Shown in pieces: positions 1 through 10,345 of a stretch of 64,000 bases of DNA. The notes below the pieces were generated by a model. It did no database searches. It was not told the origin of the DNA and saw only the letters and a program-made list of their open reading frames with translations. The DNA lies in NCBI GenBank assembly GCA_031835245.1, contig JAVKOQ010000137.1, forward strand, positions 78,636 through 142,635, read 5' to 3'. Within the stretch, counting starts at the first letter, position 1. Every line of letters begins with the position of its first letter. The translations under genes and the position numbers were made by a program. Origin of the DNA: Balamuthia mandrillaris (lineage: Eukaryota > Discosea > Longamoebia > Balamuthiidae).

Positions 1-1355
1 TAAAATGAGGATCAAAATGCGATTAATCCAGAAGAACCCGTCATCATCGATCCCTTCCAACAGAATGTTGCTTGCTGAACGAAACGTTGCCAATTGCAGA
101 ATTGCTGTTTTCATTGAGTCAGACAAGCATGAAACAACACTTTCTGAAAAGAAAGAAAGAAGAAAGAGAAAGAAACGACAAGAAAGAAAGATAGAAAGCA
201 AGAAACGAAAAGAAAGAAAGAAACAACAACAAAAGAGAGAAAGAAACAAACCCCATGCAGTTGCAGCGAGATAGAAAAACGCCTCTTTGGTGTAGTAATA
301 GATTTGACTCTCTGGAAAGAGAACGGTGATTGTCTTCTTCACCAAAAGCTTTATCAACGCAAAGATGGCCTGCAGCAACACGAATGTGCCTATCAAGAAT
401 ACAACCCAAAACATCCACCAGTACACTTTGACGGAGGCCACCTCGTCCTCGTCCAACACGAGAAGAAAGATAAACGCTACAAGTTGAAAAACAACAAAAT
501 GTGAGCATTAGAAACAGACTAGAAGAAAGGAAGAAAGACAGCCCATGTACCAAGCCCAAGAAAGAATGGCACAGAGAGGAATAAAGGGGAACCATCCAAC
601 GAGCGGAGCCCGCCACATGATGACACGGGCGGTGATGCCAAGTCCACGCCGAATCCCATTGACACAGCTCTCCTTGCGACTATCCCTTGACTTCTTCCTT
701 GCTTGCTTTTCTCGCTTTTCCACGAATGTTGCTGGTTTTCAAACGGAAAACGAGAGTGAGTCATGAGAACAAGCAAGGAGAGAGAAGGAGAATGAGAGAG
801 CGAAGCGAGACGAGAAACAGAGAGGCAGTGACGAGAGAAATAAGAGAGAAGAGATACGGAGAGGGAACAAGAGATTGGAGTGAGGAAAAGAACGAGAGGA
901 GGAGAGAAACAGAGGAGGGTAACAGCATCGCCGTGGAGAAGCTCCCTCAGCGTGGTCATGGTGGAGGTTCTCCCTTTTCCGTTGTAGGAGCCCTTGTCTT
1001 TGGAGGCCTCCTCCTTCCTGTCCTCCGCCTGCTTCTCCAACACAGCAAAAGCACCTCCTGTGCTAAGGAAAGAGGAAGCAGAAGATTTCCCTCCGACTTC
1101 CTCTCCCTCTCCTTCTCCTTCCGCAGGCGACCAATCCTCACCATCCGCTTCCTCTTCCTCCTCCTCTTCTTCTTCATCCAAAGGTTGGCGGATCCGCCTG
1201 GCCCCAGCTTCTCCCTCCTCCTCGCCCAGCTCCTCGACGTCTTCTTTTTGTTTGTCCGCCGCTTCAGAGCCGTCCGAATGTGGTCTCGTGGCCGCGAGTT
1301 CCAAGTCCTGAGATTTGCTCTTCTTCTCCTTCTCCACCATTGTTGTTATTTTCAA
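1..1355 (-). CDS. Multi-pass membrane protein, possibly MscS-like channel (5' part)
   Basis: Partial gene; the 3' end lies beyond the left edge. Exon 1 (ATG at 1355, to about 932) encodes a very acidic, Glu-rich cytosolic region ending near TLRELLHGDA. Exon 2 (about 735-555) holds RRGLGITARVIMWRAPLVGW followed by a membrane segment (FPFIPLCAILSWAWYM). Exon 3 (about 482-245) carries two more hydrophobic segments around VYWWMFWVVFLIGTFVLL and YLAATAWG. Between them lies a basic stretch, KLLVKKTITVLFPESQIYYY. Exon 4 (about 140-1) stays open to the edge (SDSMKTAILQLATFRSAS). The order of long acidic N-terminus, several membrane helices, then a basic 'FP/FH...Y' segment recalls eukaryotic MscS-like mechanosensitive channels. 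The diagnostic MscS pore helix and beta domain would lie outside the window. The membrane topology is clear; the family is a guess. Confidence 0.45.
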
Positions 1356-1786
1356 TTTTATTTTTCTTCTGTGTTACTCGTTTTTTTTTGTCTGCTATAC
1401 CACTGTCAAACGTGTTTTTTGTTGTTGTTGAATTCAACGGATGATATTGGCCAATCCAAAGCTGTTTGCTGCAGGTTTTCTGCGGGATTTCCATATAATT
1501 TAATTAATTATATCCTTTTCTGAGTTAATTATCCACAAACGGTCCTGCGGTTCGACTCCCGATGGTTGCGGACGGATTTTCGCGCGAAATGTACCTTCAA
1601 AAAAAAAAAATAAAAAATAAATCGGTGCCTGCTGTCAAGGCAACCAAATTTGTCCACGGTTTTTCAACGCAACTAGCTAGCAACTAGATTGGACAGCTTT
1701 CGATTCCACCCGTTCCCCAAAAATTTCAAATAAAAAAACAAAAACTATAGTTAGGGTTTCCGTTCTCTTGCTGCCCAAAACAAGCT
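1356..1786. other. Intergenic region
   Basis: AT-rich spacer between the start of the membrane-protein gene and the end of the potassium-channel gene. It contains a poly-A run near 1599-1612. A lone tRNA B-box-like core (GGTTCGACTCC, about 1549) has no matching A box or cloverleaf. No coding sequence is supported. Confidence 0.5.
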
Positions 1787-2132
1787 CTAAGAGTTGATGG
1801 CCGATGGAAGGCGTTGCCGAGGTGGCGACTGGGAGACCATGAAGTAGCTCGTTCCCTTGGCGAAGATGACGGAGGTGTAGACCACGCTCAAGAGCATTTG
1901 TCCCAAGACGGCCAAACTGGAGTACCAAAGTTGGGGATGAATGTCGCCAAACCCGACCGTCGTCATGGTGGCCGTGCTGAAATAGAGGAGGCGGACAAAG
2001 ACGATGATGGCCTCCACCTCGTCGTATTCTTCAGCGTGCACGTTGGAGAAAGCAGCTTCATCCACTCGATAACTATTTTACATGAATCATTTAAGAAGAG
2101 CAAAGAACAAGAAGCTGATGAATGAAGAAGGA

Positions 2133-2163
<31 letters not shown>

Positions 2164-2913
2164 GTGGAGCAGGAGAGAAAGTGATACATACATAAGAGAA
2201 TAAATCCCAGCAAAGAGAAGAATAGTGGAGAGATAACTTGAAGCCAGAAAGATCGTTGGCGCAGTGTTATGTAACACTAAATGATAGAAACAAAATGGTT
2301 ACAAGTTTCGTGACAATAAAAAAAACAACCACAAAAAAAAGTGGAACCTTGTTTTGTCAGTTTTATGGACATTATAACAATCAGCAAAAGATGTACAGTT
2401 TGAAAAATGATCATTACTCCTATTTGAGGTTGAAGTTACACCAGAGGAAGAAGAAACACAAGAAAAGAAGAAAGAAAAAGAAGAACAAGAAGAAACGGAA
2501 GAGGAAGACGAAGACGAAGAACGAAAAATAAAGAAGAACGAATGCAAATAGAAATGAAGAAAGACTTGGAAAAGAAAAACAAACCGGCACTTATATCAAC
2601 GGTGGATTTGTTCGTTTGTTGCTGCTTTGAGCTTCGTTCAGTGAGGTAAAGCACTGCCAGGTTGAGCAGCTGCCATAACACAGAAAACAGCAGCACGTAT
2701 TTGTGCATCCATTTTTTGATCCGTCTTCCTCTCTTCTTTTGCTATATTTTTTTTTCGGTTGTAAGAAGAGAAGAAAGAAAGAAACGACAAAGAAGAGAAG
2801 AAGAAAGAAACGACAAGAAAGAGAGAAAAAACCTTTTGAGAAGAAGGAGGAGGAGCTGCTGCTTGTAGTCGTTGTTTCACTTGCAGCATGTGCGTTTCCA
2901 TTTGTTGTATCAC
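1787..2913 (-). CDS. Potassium channel-like protein (Ion_trans_2 pore)
   Basis: About five exons. Exon 1 (2913-2833) gives a short Gln-rich N-terminus. Exon 2 starts near KKWMHKYVLL and holds a membrane helix (LLFSVLWQLLNLAVLYL). Exon 3 is an Asn/Ser-rich segment ending NVHKTDKTR. Exon 4 holds a second helix (TIFLASSYLSTILLFAGIYS). The last exon (about 2078-1787) carries the pore: FVRLLYFSTATMTTVGFGDI, with the K+ selectivity filter TVGFGD, then an inner helix near LAVLGQMLLSVVYTSVIFA. The stop follows RLPSAINS. The pore-plus-inner-helix layout is that of two-pore/ion-channel-2 proteins, but only one pore loop is visible, so the channel would assemble as a tetramer if complete. A divergent spacer with three TGACGTCA sites lies upstream. 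The pore call is firm; the exact exon joins are not. Confidence 0.8.
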
Positions 2914-3263
2914 AGATATTAGGCCTATTTGTTTATTTCATTGCAGGGCGTTGTAAGACAGAAAAGAAAAAAGATGGAGAAGAAGAAGAGCAATAACAAA
3001 AAGAAGAAGAAGAACAAGAAGAAGAGAAAAAAAGAAGTCGACGAAGGAGGAATGGAGAGAAAGAAGAAATAGAGAGAGAGAGAGAAAGAAAAAAGACCCA
3101 ACCAACGACATCTCGAGCAGAGAGAGGAGTGGTTGCTTGTGGCCCAACACCCAGTAGGGGCTCTTGCTCGTCCGTCCGTCGCCCTGGTTCCTCTCCCTGC
3201 TTCTCGCATGCTCCAACCCTTTGCTCCATTTCCATTCACTCTTTGCTCGCACGCTTCCTCGTC

Positions 3264-3385
3264 TGACGTCAGCGTTACCTCCCCGATGGGGTGACGTCAT
3301 GAAATATTTTTGCCGACATATACTGCAGAGCAGCAGCATAAATTCTGCACTTTTTAGAAATTTAGCAGGCTTCAAAATGACGTCA
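3264..3385. promoter_or_regulatory. Cluster of three TGACGTCA (CRE-type) palindromes
   Basis: The palindrome TGACGTCA occurs at 3264-3271, 3292-3299 and 3378-3385 in the spacer between the divergent potassium-channel gene (starts 2913, minus) and the Cys/His-rich gene (starts 3474, plus). This octamer is the classic binding site of CREB/ATF-type bZIP proteins. An 8-mer is expected about once per 65 kb, so three in 122 bp is unlikely to be chance. Which gene it serves is inferred from distance: 89-210 bp from the plus-strand gene, over 350 bp from the other. Confidence 0.6.
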
Positions 3386-3473
3386 CCAAATCGGTGACTT
3401 TTTCGAAACTTGCTATTTTTATTTGCGAAAATTTTCTTGGAATTCATTTTTACAGGGAAGCAAAGAAACAAAG

Positions 3474-4103
3474 ATGGAAAGAAGATGGTGCTGTACACAT
3501 GAGAACTGCACGCACACCGGAAAAACGGGTCAACGTGTCCAATACGCGAGTCACTATGCCAGTTGGAGGCATGAAAAGGTTAGCCGCTATCATGGCTGCG
3601 GCAAGGGTTGTGCTGCGTGTGCACGGTGGGAAGGAAAGACCACCGGGAAAGCCCCGCCCGCCGACCCATTGGCTTGTCGTCATACAAACGGTTGCCAGCG
3701 GACATTCGCCCATGACTGCAGCCGTTGCACGCATGAGCTTCATGACGTGCACATCAACTGCATGCAAGGGTGTGAACGGTGTGTGTCGGGTGGACACGGT
3801 GAGGCAGCAAAAAAACGAAAACGAAAGGAACAAGAAGAAGAAGAAGAACAAACCATTGAAAGGCGAAAGGAGGAACTGGTAGCGATGAACGCAAGGATGG
3901 ATATTCATTGGGAGAAAATAGCAGAAGAAAGCAAGGGGGAAAGCGAGGAGACCTACCAACGGAAACAAGCGGAAGCGCTTCTTCAGAGCATCTACCCGCA
4001 GCTCTCATTTGTGGAGGCCATGCATGCACTGGTGAAAGGTGATGAAGCAACTATCAACTATCTCAAAGCAAATATCCAGGAGTTTGCTGGAAGGAATAAG
4101 TAA
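3474..4103 (+). CDS. Cys/His-rich protein with acidic coiled-coil C-terminal half
   Basis: Single-exon gene. The first in-frame ATG with cysteine-rich sequence right behind it is at 3474 (MERRWCCTHENC), giving about 209 residues. An ATG at 3423 is also in frame but adds an unconvincing leader. The first ~110 residues are packed with Cys and His: HENCTHTGKTG, YHGCGKGCAACARW, CRHTNGCQRTFAHDCSRC, HELHDVHINCMQGCERC. This suggests zinc binding in several knuckles. The second half is charged (KRKRKEQEEEEEQ) then helical. Its tail (EALLQSIYPQLSFVEAMHAL, ending FAGRNK) may be a small helical bundle. I do not recognise the family. The Cys-rich pattern resembles neither classic C2H2 nor a RING. Confidence 0.6.
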   Translation: MERRWCCTHENCTHTGKTGQRVQYASHYASWRHEKVSRYHGCGKGCAACARWEGKTTGKAPPADPLACRHTNGCQRTFAHDCSRCTHELHDVHINCMQGCERCVSGGHGEAAKKRKRKEQEEEEEQTIERRKEELVAMNARMDIHWEKIAEESKGESEETYQRKQAEALLQSIYPQLSFVEAMHALVKGDEATINYLKANIQEFAGRNK

Positions 4104-4267
4104 GTCACGACAAGGAAAGAAAACGAGGAACAGCAGCTATAACGAACCATCTTCAGGTTCTCCATCAACGGTTTCTCTCCTTCCATCCCCTGCGTTCCTT
4201 CTTTTTCTTATTTCTTATTTTTTTATTTTTCATTTTTAAAATGCACAAACAAACGAAACCAAGGCAT

Positions 4268-5496
4268 TCAGCTGTGGTTGAGATGCTGTTGGACAAAGGG
4301 GGGAATGGATGGAGGGAAACGGAACGTTGCTTCCTCGTGGCGGAACATGAGACTTGCGGCAGCGTAATAGGGCTTTTGCTCGCGAATGTCGGGACAGCCT
4401 TGCAATCCCACCAAGTACGCTTCGTTCTGGAAATACAGCAGGTCTCCTTTGGTTAAAAAAATAACGAACGAAAGGAGTATAAAAACAAGAATAAGAACAA
4501 GAAGAAACAGAACAAGCAAAAGAAAAAGAAAAGAACCAGCATCAACATCGAGGTACACTCCAATGACGTCTCCAACTTCCAGCACCACGCTTCTCAGCGG
4601 CTCTATTTTTTGTTTGCCTCCGTTGCCCAAAAGCCTCCCTGTGTAGGGTATCACGCTCCATCCTTCCCAAAAGGTTAAAAAGCTAAAGGTAAAAACAAAG
4701 AAAGCACAAAGGAGAGAGAGACAGGCAAGGCATTGATACCCGCAGCGGTGCCATGACCGACAATGGATCTCGCAGTTATGGCCGTTGCAACTGGAACGAT
4801 GCCTATAAAGATCTGGTTGTGGGTATCCTTGATGATGACCTCAAAGTAATGCTTTTCTATTATATGGGCAGCAGTAAGTGCGTAGAGTTTTCACTGTCGA
4901 GAAAGGAAGCAACAAAGAAAGACAAAACCTGAAGCCCACTTGTGCCGACTTCTGCATCTTATGTGACCGTGCGCTGACGATTGTTGCAGAACGGTCAATT
5001 TGTCTTGGCTGAGGCTCAGCGTTTCGGGTTGGCAGTCCTCAAACAGCTCCAAATGGTTTCCTGAATTCACACTTCAGCAAAGGAACAAAGAAACAAAAAG
5101 CACAAGCAACAAGAAAACAACAACGAAGAAAAAAAAGAGAAGAAGACCAGAGGAGAGAAGAGATATGAACGATCACAAGAAATAAAGAGAGAAACAAACG
5201 AGACGGAAGCGAAAGAAAGAGGGCAAGAACCAACGTATACAATGCAGGAAATGCTCCTTCCAGTCCTTCACAGGTTCGTCTGTGTCTGACCTCCCCTCTT
5301 GTCCTAGTTGCCGGCAGAAGTAACGCCAAAGAGCAGCATCGTGGCAAAGCCCAAGCAAGAACTTGCTGGTCAAGCAGCAGTGCAACCAGTCCCGACCGGG
5401 AGCACCTCCCAACCACTTCAAGCACTCCAGCTGCAACTCTGGTGGGAGGTCTTGTATCATCACTTTCTTGTTGTTTATCATTCTAAACTTTTTCAT
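4268..5496 (-). CDS. F-box/SPRY protein, tandem copy A
   Basis: Most downstream of five tandem minus-strand genes with the same five-exon plan. Exon 1 (ATG 5496) carries the F-box: LPPELQLECLKWLGGAPGRD, then WLHCCLTSK and ALWRYFC. Exon 2 (about 5055-4930) starts GNHLELFEDCQPETLSLSQD. Exon 3 (about 4850-4740) is KHYFEVIIKDTHNQIFIGIV and ends at SIVGHGTAAG. Exon 4 (about 4655-4545) is MIPYTGRLLGNGGKQ followed by GDVIGVYLDVDAG. Exon 5 (about 4455-4268) is GDLLYFQNEAYLVGLQG followed by EQKPYYAAASLMF. Exons 2-5 form a SPRY-like fold (FEV-IGI-GDVIGVYLD). F-box proteins link substrates to SCF ubiquitin ligases through Skp1, and the SPRY part would bind the substrate. The target is unknown. The intron sequences are purine-rich on the plus strand. 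Confidence 0.85.
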
Positions 5497-5545
5497 CAAA
5501 TATTAATTATGTGCAGAGATAGCGATCTATCTCTCTCATCTCTCT

Positions 5546-6502
5546 TCACTTGCCTCCAGCCTGGGGTTGGTTCGCCTCAACGTGTTGTTGGACAAAGGAA
5601 GGGATGGATGGTGGGAAACGAAACCTCACTTCCTCGTCTTTGCGGATGAGAAGGGCGGCAGCGTAATAGGGCGTTTGCTCGCGAATGTCCTGACGGTCTT
5701 TCCATCCCGCTAAATACTCTGCGTTCTGAAAATACAGCAAGTCTCCTTGTGTTGTTTCGTGTTGTGTAGACTGTGTTTAAACGAGAGGAAACGCTAACAA
5801 CCACATGAAAAAACAAAACAAACCGGCATCAATGTCAAGATACACTCCTATAACGTCTGCTGTTGCAAAGATAACGTTGTTGTAGGGCTTGATAAAACGT
5901 TTCCCATAAATGCCAACAGCGATCCAGTTGTGGGTATGCAGGATGGTGACCTCAAAATAATGCTTTCCTTCATGTTATGACATTAAGTGAGTCCACAGAC
6001 GGAAAGCTATTTAAGAAAGAGTCAAAAAGGAGAGAGTAAAATAAACCACAAGTCCACTTGCGCAGGCTTGTGCACAGGAAGTCGTTTGAATAGGAGGCAC
6101 GCTGCCGCACGCTCAATTTGTCCGTGCTGAGGGCGAGTGTACACGGTTTGTTCCGCTGGGATAACCGCAAATGGTTTGCTGTATGCACGCACGTCCATCA
6201 ATAGTGGAAGATAAGAGAAAGATGAAGAAGAAAAGAAGAGAGTACAACACAGAAGAAAGCGAGAACAAACGGATCCTATGCAAGTAGTGCTGCTTCCAGT
6301 CCTTCACCCCTGCTGCCATACCTCTGCCCTTTTCTGCTTCGACTTTTTGACAGCAGCAGAAGTAATGCCAAAGAGCAGCATCGTGACACAGCTCAAACAT
6401 GATCCTGCTGGCCAAACAACAATGCAGCCAGTCCCGACCGGGAGCTTCTCCCAACCACTTCAAGCACTCCACCTGCAGCTCTGGCGGCAGCCCGTGAAAC
6501 AT
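5546..6502 (-). CDS. F-box/SPRY protein, tandem copy B (shortened SPRY)
   Basis: Exon 1 (ATG 6502) holds the F-box (GLPPELQVECLKWLGEAPGR, WLHCCLASR, ALWHYFC) and ends near WKQHYLHRIR. Exon 2 starts ANHLRLSQRNKPCTLALSTD. Unlike its neighbours, the next exon runs from KHYFEVTILHTHNWIAVGIY straight into ADVIGVYLDIDAG in one reading frame (about 5970-5828). The intron between exons 3 and 4 and roughly 40 residues of the SPRY centre are therefore missing. The last exon starts GDLLYFQNAEYLAGWKDRQD and ends at 5546. The shortened SPRY may be non-functional or altered in binding. The F-box and the 3' exon look intact. Its upstream spacer (6503-6691) is very AT-rich and repeats CAATTATTG/CAATAATTG around TCGACAAT. 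Confidence 0.78.
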
Positions 6503-6691
6503 CTTTTCTTTCGTTCGTTATAGCGACATTCTGTCGAAAATTTATCTATTTTGCGAAATATCGACAATTATTGACCACATAATTCTTGTAATAAATAATC
6601 GACAATAATTGAAAAGAACGTGCATCATGAAAAATCGCCAATTATTGTCCACAAAAATAAATAAAAATGATTCTGATAATAATCGTTTCAG

Positions 6692-7169
6692 CTATTTACA
6701 AAGTTCTGTTCGCTGGGCAAGTTTGGTGGCTGCAAGATGGTCTTTGACAAAGGAAGGGATGGATGGTGGAAAACGGAACGTCACCTCCTCGTCTTGGAAC
6801 ATGAGGCTGACGGCAGCATAATAGGGCTTTTGCTCTCTTATCTCTTCAGCATTTCTCAAGCCCACCAGATAACTTGCGTTCTGAAAATACAGCAAGTCTC
6901 CTTGTTGGTTTTGTCTGTGAGACAGAAGGAAAAGAAGCACAAAACACAAACCACAAAGCAAACAAAACAAACCAGCATCAATGTCAAGGTACACGCCAAT
7001 GACGTCGCCTACGTTAAAGTTAGCGCGCGATTGTGGTTCTGCTTGCTGTTTGCCGTGGTTGCCCAAAAGCACTCCAGTGTATGGTATCACGGACCAACCT
7101 TTCAAACAATCCCAACTGTTAATAAAAAGAATAAAAGAAGTAACAAGACCGAGAGAAAGAACGACGGAT

Positions 7170-7205
<36 letters not shown>

Positions 7206-7232
7206 CAAAAAGCCGAGCGCAGATAGCAGAGA

Positions 7233-7272
<40 letters not shown>

Positions 7273-7910
7273 AGAGCATACCGGAGTCGTACGAGTGGCC
7301 AACAATAGAATTGTGGGTGTCTCTGTCCGTGCGGATGATGCCTATGAAGATCTGGCTGGATGTATGCTTGATGGTGACTTCAAAGTAGTGCTTGCCTGCA
7401 TTCGCATTTGGTTTTGTGAGCAAAAAAAAAAAAAAAAAAAAAAAGCAACAACAAGGAGCAAGCAGGGCGAACCTGAATTCCACTTTCGCGCATTCCTGCA
7501 CCGCGTGTGGCCTGCACCATTCTCTCCCTTTCGAACGGTCAGCTTGTCGGGGCTCAAGACCAGCAGCTCCGGAGCCGTGTCCGCAAACAACTCCAAATGG
7601 TTGCCTTTGTGGCACGCGTATATTGGTAAAGAGAAAAAGAAAGAAAGAGACGACAAGAAACGAAGAACAAAAGCATACAGTTGTGCAAGTACTGGGCTTT
7701 CCAGTCGCTCACCACCGCTCCCTCCGTGTCACCGCTGCCAAAGCCCTGCTGCTGCTGTTGTTGCCAGTAGTAATGCCAGAGGGTGGGATCGTGGCCGAGC
7801 TCGAACATGTGTTTGCTGGTCAAGCAGCAGTGCAGCCAGTCCCGACCGGGAGCACCTCCCAACCCTTTCAAGCACTCCACCTGCAGCTCTGGCGGCAGCT
7901 CTCCCCACAT
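6692..7910 (-). CDS. F-box/SPRY protein, tandem copy C
   Basis: Start chosen at the ATG of MWGELPPELQ (7910), matching copy E; an in-frame ATG at 7967 would add a Lys-rich leader. Exon 1 has the F-box, then a Gln run (YYWQQQQQQGFGSGDTEGAV) and DWKAQYLHNC. Exon 2 is GNHLELFADTAPELLVLSPD, ending near NARKWNSG. Exon 3 is KHYFEVTIKHTSSQIFIGII, ending SIVGHSYDSG. Exon 4 is GWSVIPYTGVLLGNHGKQQA followed by VGDVIGVYLDIDAG. Exon 5 is GDLLYFQNASYLVGLRNAEE, ending at 6692. Introns carry (GA)n tracts (7169-7200, 7238-7270) and a poly-A run at 7421-7444. It is closest to copy E across all exons, pointing to a recent duplication. Confidence 0.85.
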
Positions 7911-8037
7911 CTCTTTTTTTCTTTTCTTTGCTTGTTTAACGTAAGAATAATTATTGATTATCATCATAAACTTTAAAATAATTGTTAATATTTAGTAATA
8001 ATCCAATAATCGATAGTATTTATGATTTTACTGGATA

Positions 8038-9212
8038 TTATTCCCTTGTGCAAACTTTCTTTCGTCGTTGATAAGACTTCCTGTTGGTCGCTTCGACGTG
8101 TTCTTTCACAAAGGAGGGAATGGAAGCAGGGGAACGGAACGCCACTTCTTCGCCCTCGAACATGAGACTGACGGAGGCGTAATAGGGTTTCCTGTCTCGA
8201 ATGTCTCCACAATCCTGCAAACCAACCAAGTAGCTTCCGTTGTGGAAATAATACAAATCGCCTTTGTTGTGGTTGTGGTTGTTTGTTATACATAAACGAG
8301 AACAAGAAACACAACGAAATAACAAACCAGCATCAATGTCAAGGTATACACCGATGGTGTCGCCATCAGAGAAGCTTAGTCTAGTTCGTGGTGCTGCTAC
8401 TTGACTTCCACGCCTGTCCAGAATCTCACCCACATAAGGTCGCACACTCCAACCTTTGCAAGTTTAAGCTACAACACTCAAGAGAAGTGAAACGAGAAGA
8501 ATGAAGAGAAGAGCGAAACTAGAAGAGAAAGATAGAAGGGAGAGAAGGAGAGAGAAAGAGAGAAGTGGGAGAGAGCAAGATAAAGTACCAGGATTACGGC
8601 CGTAACCTGCAATGGAGGCATAGGTAGTGGCGCGTTTTGCTTCCACAATTCCAATAAAGACCTGGTTGTTGGTGTGCTTGATGGTGACCTCAAAGTAATG
8701 CTTTCCTGATCAGAGGTTATAGGTTTGTTGTCAGACAGAGCCGGTGTTGGCCAAGCTGACAAAAGACTCAACCTGCTGTCCACTTATGCGAACTTCTGCA
8801 CGAAACATGGCAATGGCCCGGGGACGTTTTCCGCACGTTAAGTTTGCTTTGGCTCAGAAGGAATGTTCCTGGCAAGGTATCTTCGAACAACTCCAAATGA
8901 GTGCCTGTCCGAAACCGAAGAGAGAAAAAAAAATGATAAGAAAGAAAGAATGAACGAATGCATCCAAACGACAAAAAAAAAAACAAACATACGAGTGTTT
9001 AAATAGTGTTGCTTCCAGTCGGTCACCGGTTCTTCCGTGTCTTCCAGCGGCAAGCCTTGTTGGCAGCAGAAGAAATGCCAAAGAGCGGCATCGTGACACA
9101 GCTCAAACATGGACTTGCTGGTGAGGCAGCAGTGCAACCAGTCCCTCGCAGGAGAACCTCCCAACCACTTCAAGCACTCCACCCGCAACTCGAACGGAAG
9201 CTCTGAGAACAT
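8038..9212 (-). CDS. F-box/SPRY protein, tandem copy D
   Basis: Exon 1 (ATG 9212) reads MFSELPFELRVECLKWLGGS with WLHCCLTSKSMFELCHDA and ALWHFFC, a clear F-box. Exon 2 is GTHLELFEDTLPGTFLLSQS, ending at HKWTAG. Exon 3 (about 8706-8592) is KHYFEVTIKHTNNQVFIGIV. Exon 4 is MRPYVGEILDRRGSQVAAP followed by DGDTIGVYLDIDAG. Exon 5 is GDLYYFHNGSYLVGLQDCGD and ends with a basic tail (NRKSYQRRKKVCTRE) at 8038. It is the most diverged member in the SPRY centre (GYGRNPG in place of HSYDSG), which is where paralogues would differ in substrate choice. Confidence 0.83.
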
Positions 9213-9361
9213 CGTTCGGGGAGAGAGCAGATATCTCTCTCTATATTGTTTATTTTTTTATTTTATTTTTGGGGTATCTTTAGTCATGTCGTCATGATAG
9301 TTCTCGTGTCGTCTTGATTATCAACCCTGCTTGTCGACAGGAGGACGCTCCCCCCCACATG

Positions 9362-10213
9362 TTATTTTTCTGCTACAGCATTGCTGAGATGTTCTTTGAC
9401 AAAGGGAGGGATGGATGGGGGAAACCGGAACGTCACCTCCTCGTCTTGGAACATGAGGCTGACGGCAGCATAATAGGGCTTTTGCTCTCTTATCTCTTCA
9501 GCATTTCTCAAGCCCACCAGATAACTTGAGTTCCGAAAATACAGCAAGTCTCCTTGTTGGTTTTGTCTGTGAGACAGAAGGAAAAGAAACACAAACGAAG
9601 CAAACAAAACAAACCAGCATCGATATCAAGGTACACGCCAATGACGTCGCCTACGTCAAAGTTAGCTTCCATTTGTGGTTCTGCTCTCTGTTTACCGTGT
9701 TTGCCTAACAGAATTCCATTGTATGGTATCACGCACCAACCTTTCAAACAATGTGGATTTGGTGTTAATAATTTTAAAAGAGAAGAAAGACAAGGAAGAG
9801 AGAGCAAAAAGAAGGAGCGAAAGAGAGAGAAAGAGAGAGAGAGAAAGAGAGAGCAAAGAGAGCATACCAGAGTCGTACGAATGACCGACAATAGAACGAT
9901 AAGTATCTCTGTCAGAAAGGATGATGCCAATGAAGATCTGGTTGGATGTGTGCTTGATGGTGACTTCAAAGTAATGTTTGCCTGTGTTCGCATTTGGTTT
10001 TAGTTTAGAAACAATTGCAGAACAAAGAAATAAGAAAACCAACCTGAATCCCACTTTCGCGCATTCCTGCACCGCGTGTGGCCTCCACCATTTGCTCCCT
10101 TTCGAACGGTCAGCTTGTCGGGGCTCAAGACCAGCAGCTCTGGAGGCGTGTCCGCAAACAACTCCAAATGGTTGCCTTTGTGGAGAATATGGCTATCAAT
10201 AAGAAAACACAAG

Positions 10214-10308
<95 letters not shown>

Positions 10309-10314
10309 CACGAC

Positions 10315-10345
<31 letters not shown>

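Noticed and set aside
1545-1575. tRNA-like B box near 1549
   Set aside because: No A box, anticodon arm or acceptor pairing can be found around it.
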